DNA from: Blastococcus saxobsidens
GTDB taxonomy: Bacteria > Actinomycetota > Actinomycetes > Mycobacteriales > Geodermatophilaceae
Length of the DNA: 64,000 nt
Direction of reading: 5' to 3'
Assembly: GCF_002938435.1 (NCBI RefSeq)
Contig: NZ_POQT01000009.1
Coordinates: 1 to 64,000 of the forward strand
Every line of letters starts with the position of its first letter. The first letter of the stretch is position 1. The position numbers and the translations under genes were made by a program. Below the pieces are notes generated by a model. The model worked only from the letters and a program-made list of their open reading frames with translations, made no database searches and was not told the origin of the DNA. Positions 59,772 to 64,000 of the stretch are shown here, in pieces.

Positions 59772-60575
59772 TCAGCCCCGTCGCCACGCGTCGTCGCCCA
59801 GGTGCGAGCCGGCCATCGGCCCCATCCGGAGCATGCCGCCGTCCACCGGCCACGACGCCCCGGTGACGTACCCGGCGGCCGGCGACGCCAGGAAGGCGAC
59901 GACGGTGGCCACCTCGCGGGCGTCCCCCGGACGGCGCAGCGGGACCCCGGGGCGCTCGTGACCGACCGTCGGGTCCTCGTCCTCCTGGCCGGTCATCGGG
60001 GTGGAGATCTCCCCGGGCGCGACGGCGTTGACGGTGATGCCGTGCTCGGCCAGCTCCAGCGCCGCGACCTGGGTGAGCAGCCCCAGTCCGCCCTTGGCCG
60101 CGCAGTAGCCGGCCGCACCGACGCGGGGCGCGTGCTCGTGCACGCTGGTGATGTTCACGATCCGTCCGCCGTTCCCGGCGGCGACCATCCGCCGCGCGGC
60201 GCGCTGCAGGCACAGGAACGCGCCGTCGAGGTCGGTGGCCAGCACCTCCCGCCAGGTGTCGAAGTCCAGCTCCAGCAACGGCGTCATGTGGCCGGTGCCG
60301 GCGTCGTTGACCAGCACGTCGACGCCGCCGAGCGCCTCGGCCAGCTCGTCGACGACGTCGGCGGCGCCGGGGAGCTGGGTCAGGTCGAGGTGGCGCACCT
60401 CCGCGCGCCGGCCGAGGGCCCGCACCTCCTCCGCGGTGGCTTCCCCGGCGTCCCGGTCCCGGTACCAGGTGATGCCGATGTCGCAGCCCTGCTCGGCGAG
60501 CGCGACGGCGGTCGCCCGCCCGATGCCCGACTCCGACCCCGTGACGATCGCGACCCGCACGCGCTCCTCGGCCAT
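59772..60575 (-). CDS. SDR-family oxidoreductase
   Basis: A 267-residue classical short-chain dehydrogenase. VTGSESGIGRATAVALAE is the cofactor loop, VLVNDAGTG follows, and ITSVHEHAPRVGAAGYCAAKGGL holds Ser-Tyr-Lys. The C-terminal WPVDGGMLRMGPMAG is typical of glucose/3-oxoacyl-type SDRs. TAGCGT lies 7 nt before the ATG (60583-60588, reverse strand), so it is probably leaderless. Substrate unknown. Confidence 0.9.
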   Translation of the reverse strand: MAEERVRVAIVTGSESGIGRATAVALAEQGCDIGITWYRDRDAGEATAEEVRALGRRAEVRHLDLTQLPGAADVVDELAEALGGVDVLVNDAGTGHMTPLLELDFDTWREVLATDLDGAFLCLQRAARRMVAAGNGGRIVNITSVHEHAPRVGAAGYCAAKGGLGLLTQVAALELAEHGITVNAVAPGEISTPMTGQEDEDPTVGHERPGVPLRRPGDAREVATVVAFLASPAAGYVTGASWPVDGGMLRMGPMAGSHLGDDAWRRG

Positions 60576-60632
60576 GGGTTGCACGCTAGGTCGCGACGTC
60601 GCAGGACGCAGCCCGGCCGTGGACCGCCGGCC

Positions 60633-60735
60633 TCAGCCCGTGGCGGCCCGGTCGAAGCGCTGCGCCCACTCCCCCAGCAGCTCGCGCAGCTCGGGCGGGG
60701 AGACCACGGTGCACTCGGCGCCGGTGAGGCCCGTC
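60633..60735 (-). pseudogene. C-terminal remnant of a WYL-domain-like regulator
   Basis: On the reverse strand the frame ending at TGA 60633-60635 reads SATGLTGAECTVVSPP and then ELRELLGEWAQRFDRAATG, the kind of sequence that ends WYL-domain transcription regulators. An in-frame stop lies just before it and no upstream part is present, so it is only a scar about 33 codons long. Confidence 0.4.
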
Positions 60736-60778
60736 GCGGACGGTCAGAAGACGATGGGCTGACGGCACCGGGCGGCGA

Positions 60779-61726
60779 TCACCCGCCGTCGCCCTGGAGC
60801 CCCGCGACTCGGGCGACGGCGGCGTCGAGGGCCGCGGCGGCGTCGGCGGCCTCCCGCTCGGCCGTCGCCCGCCGGCGCTCCTCGCGCCGAAGCGCCGCGG
60901 CCGCGTCCCCGGCCGCCCGCTCGGCCTCGGCCAGCTGGTCGGCCAGCTCCTCGGCCCGGGCCTGCAACTCGGCCCGGCGGGCGGCCAGCTCCTCGGTCGC
61001 GCGGCGGTGCTCCTCGAGGACGGCCTGCGCCTCGTCGGCGGCCCGCTGCGCCTCGTCGGCCACCTGCCGCGCGTCCGCCAGCTCCCGCCGGCGCTTCTCC
61101 TCGGCGACCCGGCGGCGCTCCTCCTGCTCGCGGCGACGGCGATCGGCCGGGGACTCCTCGCCGTCGGCCCGCTCCTTCCGCTTCGACGGCGACCGAGGAG
61201 GTGCGGCGGCCGGCGCGGTGGGCGGGACCAGGCGGAGCTTCGGCCGGCCGGTCACCTCCCCCAGGCCGCTGTAGGACATCGGCGCGGTGAGCCGGCCGGT
61301 CAGCAGCGCCTCCCCGGCGTCCGGATCGGACATGGCCGCCCGCAGCGTCTCCTCGACCTGGGTGGCGACGGCGGTGCTGACGGGGTGCCCGCGCTCGGAG
61401 GCCAGCGCCCGCGCCTGGCGGGTGAGCGCGCCCAGCAGCTGCCGCCGCTGCACGTCCAGGGCCTTCAGCTGGTCGCCGGCGAGGTTCTGCTGGGCGTCGC
61501 GCAGCAGGTCGCCGAGGTCGACCAGCCCCTCGATCTCGGCGCGGTGGGCGCGGACCAGCAGGTTGCACACCCACGCCGGCGTGGACGGCTTGGGCAGCGC
61601 GCCGATCTCCTTGGCGAGGGCCTTGTCGCCCGCCGCCCTGGCCTCGTCCTGCCGCTCCGTGCGCCGCGCGACGAACTCCTCGGGCGCCGTCTCGTAGAGC
61701 TCGTCGGCGATCTCCTCCAGCTGCAC
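60779..61726 (-). CDS. Hypothetical coiled-coil protein
   Basis: A 315-residue protein found in actinobacteria. Residues 1-145 are a globular helical domain (MQLEEIADELYETAPEEFVARR, then LPKPSTPAWVCNLLVRAHRAEIEGL and VQRRQLLGALTRQARALASERG). Residues 180-300 are a long Arg/Glu/Ala coiled coil. No catalytic motif is seen. It may bind nucleic acid or act as a structural scaffold. The GTG 61726 start has no obvious ribosome site. Confidence 0.8.
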   Translation of the reverse strand: MQLEEIADELYETAPEEFVARRTERQDEARAAGDKALAKEIGALPKPSTPAWVCNLLVRAHRAEIEGLVDLGDLLRDAQQNLAGDQLKALDVQRRQLLGALTRQARALASERGHPVSTAVATQVEETLRAAMSDPDAGEALLTGRLTAPMSYSGLGEVTGRPKLRLVPPTAPAAAPPRSPSKRKERADGEESPADRRRREQEERRRVAEEKRRRELADARQVADEAQRAADEAQAVLEEHRRATEELAARRAELQARAEELADQLAEAERAAGDAAAALRREERRRATAEREAADAAAALDAAVARVAGLQGDGG

Positions 61727-61772
61727 GCCGCCGACCCTGCCAGAGCCGGAGCACGCCGTCGTCGTACCGGCC

Positions 61773-61810
61773 GTCCGGCCGGGGAAGGGCGGGGCCCGCC
61801 CCGGCCGGAC
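61773..61810 (-). terminator. Terminator hairpin after the GntP gene
   Basis: GTCCGGCCGGGG (61773-61784) pairs perfectly with CCCCGGCCGGAC (61799-61810), with a further GGGCGGGGCCCGCC fold inside, directly after the stop of the permease gene on the reverse strand. Confidence 0.75.
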
Positions 61811-61814
61811 CCGG

Positions 61815-63293
61815 TCAGACGACCAGGCTCAGCAGCGCGGCGATGGCGAACCCGACCACGCCGATCAGGGTCTCCATCACCGTCCAGGTGCGCAGGGTCG
61901 TGGCGACGTCCATCTTGAGGAAACGGCCCACCAGCCAGAACCCCGAGTCGTTGACGTGCGACAGCACCGTGGCACCGCAGGCGATCGCGATGACGACGAG
62001 CGCCACGTCCAGCTCGGACAGGTTGCTGGCGGAGACGGCCGGCGCGATCAGGGCGGCCGTCGTGAGCAGCGCGACGGTGGCCGAGCCCTGCGCGACCCGC
62101 AGGCAGGTGGCGACGACGAACGCGGCCACGATCACCGGCAGCCCCAGCCCCTCGAGGCTGTCGGCGAGCGCGGCACCGATCCCGCTGGCCCGCAGGACGC
62201 CACCGAACATACCGCCGGCGCCGGTGATCAGGATGATGGCGCAGACGGGCCCGAGGGAGGAGTTGAGCAGCTCCTCGATCTCACCCTTCGAGAACCGTTC
62301 GCGGCTGAGGACGACGGCGGCCACCAGGACCGTGATGAGCAGGGCCACCGGCGTCTGGCCGATCAGCCGCAGGGCCGCGACCCAGGTCGCGTCGCCGTCG
62401 ACGACCCCCGCGGTGCCCAGCGTGTTCAGCCCGGTGTTGAACAGGATCAGCACCAGGGGCAGCAGGAGCAGCGCGAGCACGGTGCCGAAGCGCGGTGCGG
62501 TGCGCGCCGGGCCGCGGGTCGCGACATCCACGCCCCCGCCCGCCGGGGTGGCTCCGCCGGTGCCTCCGGCGTCGCCGTGGGTGTCGTCCAGGGTGCCGCC
62601 GGGCAGGCGCTCGGCGGGGCCGCCGCCGGTCGCGAACGCGTCGGGCACCGGCAGCGGGAAGCGGTGCCCGGCCCACTTGCTGAACAGGTAGGACGCGATG
62701 TACCAGGTGGGCAGCCCGATCACGAGGCCCACGACGACCAGCAGGCCGATGTTCGCCCCGAGGATGTCCCCCGCACCGACCGGACCCGGGTGCGGTGGGA
62801 CGAACGCGTGCATGACCGCGAACGCGCCGGCCGAGGGCAGCGCGTAGAGCAGCACGGAGCCGCCGAACTGGCGGGCGACGCTGAAGATGATCGGCAGGAA
62901 GACCACGAACCCGGCGTCGAAGAAGATCGGGAAGCCGAAGAGCAGGGAGGCGACGCCGAGCGCCAGCGGGGCCCGCTTCTCCCCGAAGCGGCCGATCAGG
63001 GTGTCGGCGAGCACGGTGGCGCCGCCGGTCACCTCCAGCAGCTTGCCGATCATGGCACCGAGACCGACCAGCAGCGCCACGCTGGCCAGGGTGGAGCCGA
63101 ACCCCGCGAGCAGCGTGTCGATCACCTCGGCCGTCGGGATGCCGGTGGCCAGCGCCGTGAGCAGGCTGACCAGGACCAGGGCCACGAAGGCGTGCAGCTT
63201 GAACTTCATGACGAGGACGAGCAGCACGGCGACGGCGGCGACCGCGATCAGCAGCAGCGGGCCGGTTCCCAGGGTCGGGACGACTTCTTCCAT
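61815..63293 (-). CDS. GntP-family gluconate:proton symporter
   Basis: A 492-residue permease of the GntP family with about 12-13 helices. Landmarks are GFGSTLASVALLVGLGAMIGKLLEVTGG, FGFPIFFDAGFVVFLPIIF, FVPPHPGPVGAGDILG and CGATVLSHVNDSGFWLVGRFL, all conserved in gluconate transporters. A central cytoplasmic loop of about 50 residues is Gly/Pro-rich. It imports gluconate or a similar sugar acid with a proton. No gluconate kinase lies beside it. Confidence 0.93.
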   Translation of the reverse strand: MEEVVPTLGTGPLLLIAVAAVAVLLVLVMKFKLHAFVALVLVSLLTALATGIPTAEVIDTLLAGFGSTLASVALLVGLGAMIGKLLEVTGGATVLADTLIGRFGEKRAPLALGVASLLFGFPIFFDAGFVVFLPIIFSVARQFGGSVLLYALPSAGAFAVMHAFVPPHPGPVGAGDILGANIGLLVVVGLVIGLPTWYIASYLFSKWAGHRFPLPVPDAFATGGGPAERLPGGTLDDTHGDAGGTGGATPAGGGVDVATRGPARTAPRFGTVLALLLLPLVLILFNTGLNTLGTAGVVDGDATWVAALRLIGQTPVALLITVLVAAVVLSRERFSKGEIEELLNSSLGPVCAIILITGAGGMFGGVLRASGIGAALADSLEGLGLPVIVAAFVVATCLRVAQGSATVALLTTAALIAPAVSASNLSELDVALVVIAIACGATVLSHVNDSGFWLVGRFLKMDVATTLRTWTVMETLIGVVGFAIAALLSLVV

Positions 63294-63430
63294 GACGGGC
63301 CTCTCGGGTCGAGGGGGGTACCACTGCTCACCGCTGGGAGCGGGGCAACCCTCTCAGAGCCGGCGCCGGCCGGGCACCCTCCTCGGTACCGATCCGGAAA
63401 CGATCGAGCCGGGCGCGTCTCCCCCACCGC

Positions 63431-63913
63431 TCAGCAGCAGCTCGCCGCGACCCGGGCATCGGCGGCCGAACCCTCGGGCCGGCAGCAGGTGCCGTCCCCG
63501 GCCACCGCGGAGAGCTCCGCGGACGTCGCGCCCTCCAGATCGGGGCGGGCGTCGCCCGTGACCGTGTAGACCTCCCACGGCTCGCCGCCGGGACCGGTCA
63601 CCCACACCTTGTCCTGGACCGCGTAGCAGCAGGTGGTGCTGCCCTCGACCCGCGTGGCGAGGCCCGCGTCGGCCAGCCGGCCGGTGGCGGCGGTGACCTC
63701 GTCGGTGGACGCCACCTCGACGCCGAGGTGGTCCATGCGGGTGGGCTCCCCGGCCCCGCCCTCCAGGAGGACCAGCTTCAGCGGCGGCTCGACGACGGCG
63801 AAGTTGGCGTAGCCCGGGCGGCGCTTGGCCGGGGCGGTGTCGAAGAGCCGCGAGTAGAACGCGACGGCGGCGTCGAGGTCGGCGACGCGGAGAGCGAGCT
63901 GGACACGGGACAC
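63431..63913 (-). CDS. cadI: CadI/ArsI-family protein (VOC fold)
   Basis: A 160-residue vicinal-oxygen-chelate protein. The start SRVQLALRVADLDAAVAFY is like mycobacterial CadI (cadmium-induced); the vicinal Cys pair in TTCCYA and the DKVWVTGPGGEPWEVY segment match the CadI/ArsI group. ArsI has a His near residue 5, here Gln as in CadI, so C-As lyase activity is doubtful. The C-terminus has two further Cys pairs (GTCC, ASCC). GTG 63913 has an AGGAGG site. ArsR-like palindromes lie upstream. Confidence 0.9.
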   Translation of the reverse strand: MSRVQLALRVADLDAAVAFYSRLFDTAPAKRRPGYANFAVVEPPLKLVLLEGGAGEPTRMDHLGVEVASTDEVTAATGRLADAGLATRVEGSTTCCYAVQDKVWVTGPGGEPWEVYTVTGDARPDLEGATSAELSAVAGDGTCCRPEGSAADARVAASCC

Positions 63914-63932
63914 GGGGACCTCCTGGAACAGG

Positions 63933-63991
63933 ACATCGACGGACGTCGATGTGTGAACCGAGAATGAACATCGGACATCGATGCTTGTCAA
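63933..63991 (-). promoter_or_regulatory. Promoter and ArsR-like operators of cadI
   Basis: On the reverse strand a perfect TTGACA (63986-63991) begins the promoter. It is followed by ATCGATG-type half sites (63975-63984) and a 20-bp palindrome with 9-bp arms, ACATCGACG/CGTCGATGT (63933-63952). ArsR/SmtB repressors use such AT-CGAT sites, so metal-responsive control is likely. Confidence 0.6.
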
Positions 63992-64000
63992 TACGACGCC

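Overview
The window is very GC-rich, gene-dense actinobacterial DNA with strong G/C bias at third codon positions. The gene content suggests a soil or rock actinobacterium of the Geodermatophilaceae type (Blastococcus, Geodermatophilus, Modestobacter). Pointers are a DUF222-HNH protein, mycothiol-type enzymes, DUF1206, DUF4407, DUF6318 and HelD proteins, and many genes that look leaderless (a TANNNT hexamer 6-8 nt before the start codon). This placement is an inference from gene content. No rRNA, tRNA, CRISPR array, integrase or insertion sequence was seen.

Layout. 0-16 kb: the 3' part of a cation P-type ATPase, the first of three paralogous tandem-ABM-like proteins, a Phd/VapC toxin-antitoxin pair, a SWIM-SNF2 helicase, a Nudix protein, an HTH protein, a GGDEF-EAL protein, a DUF4407 protein, a DinB-like enzyme, DUF1810, an unusual membrane protein and a glutathionyl-hydroquinone-reductase-like protein. 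16-24 kb: a DUF6318 lipoprotein coupled to a secreted protein broken by one missing base, a DUF222-HNH protein, the other two ABM paralogs in tandem, a two-gene acyl-CoA dehydrogenase operon and a GIY-YIG protein.

24-41 kb: an RsbQ/RsbP-like pair (alpha/beta hydrolase plus PAS-GAF-GAF-PP2C phosphatase), hemerythrin, a 35-residue zinc-ribbon microprotein, HelD, a candidate operon of membrane protein, macro-like-SIR2 fusion and CYP152 P450, two DUF1206 proteins, FabG plus thiolase, a STAS antagonist and an HATPase anti-sigma kinase. The phosphatase, antagonist and kinase together make most of a partner-switching stress circuit, but no sigma factor is present.

41-64 kb: aldehyde dehydrogenase plus GMC oxidoreductase, an MFS transporter, a DEAD-box helicase, a plastocyanin-like lipoprotein, the xylose genes (xylA, a ROK regulator, and divergent xylB preceded by a coupled upstream ORF), an alpha/beta hydrolase, a type II NADH dehydrogenase, a GCS2 ligase operon containing an erythromycin-esterase-like remnant, a diguanylate cyclase, SDR, GntP permease and a CadI protein whose promoter carries ArsR-like palindromes.

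The strongest candidates for something undescribed are the macro-like-SIR2/P450 operon (31.35-34.97 kb), the three ABM paralogs sharing an upstream element, and several tiny genes (28702, 40017, 52847).
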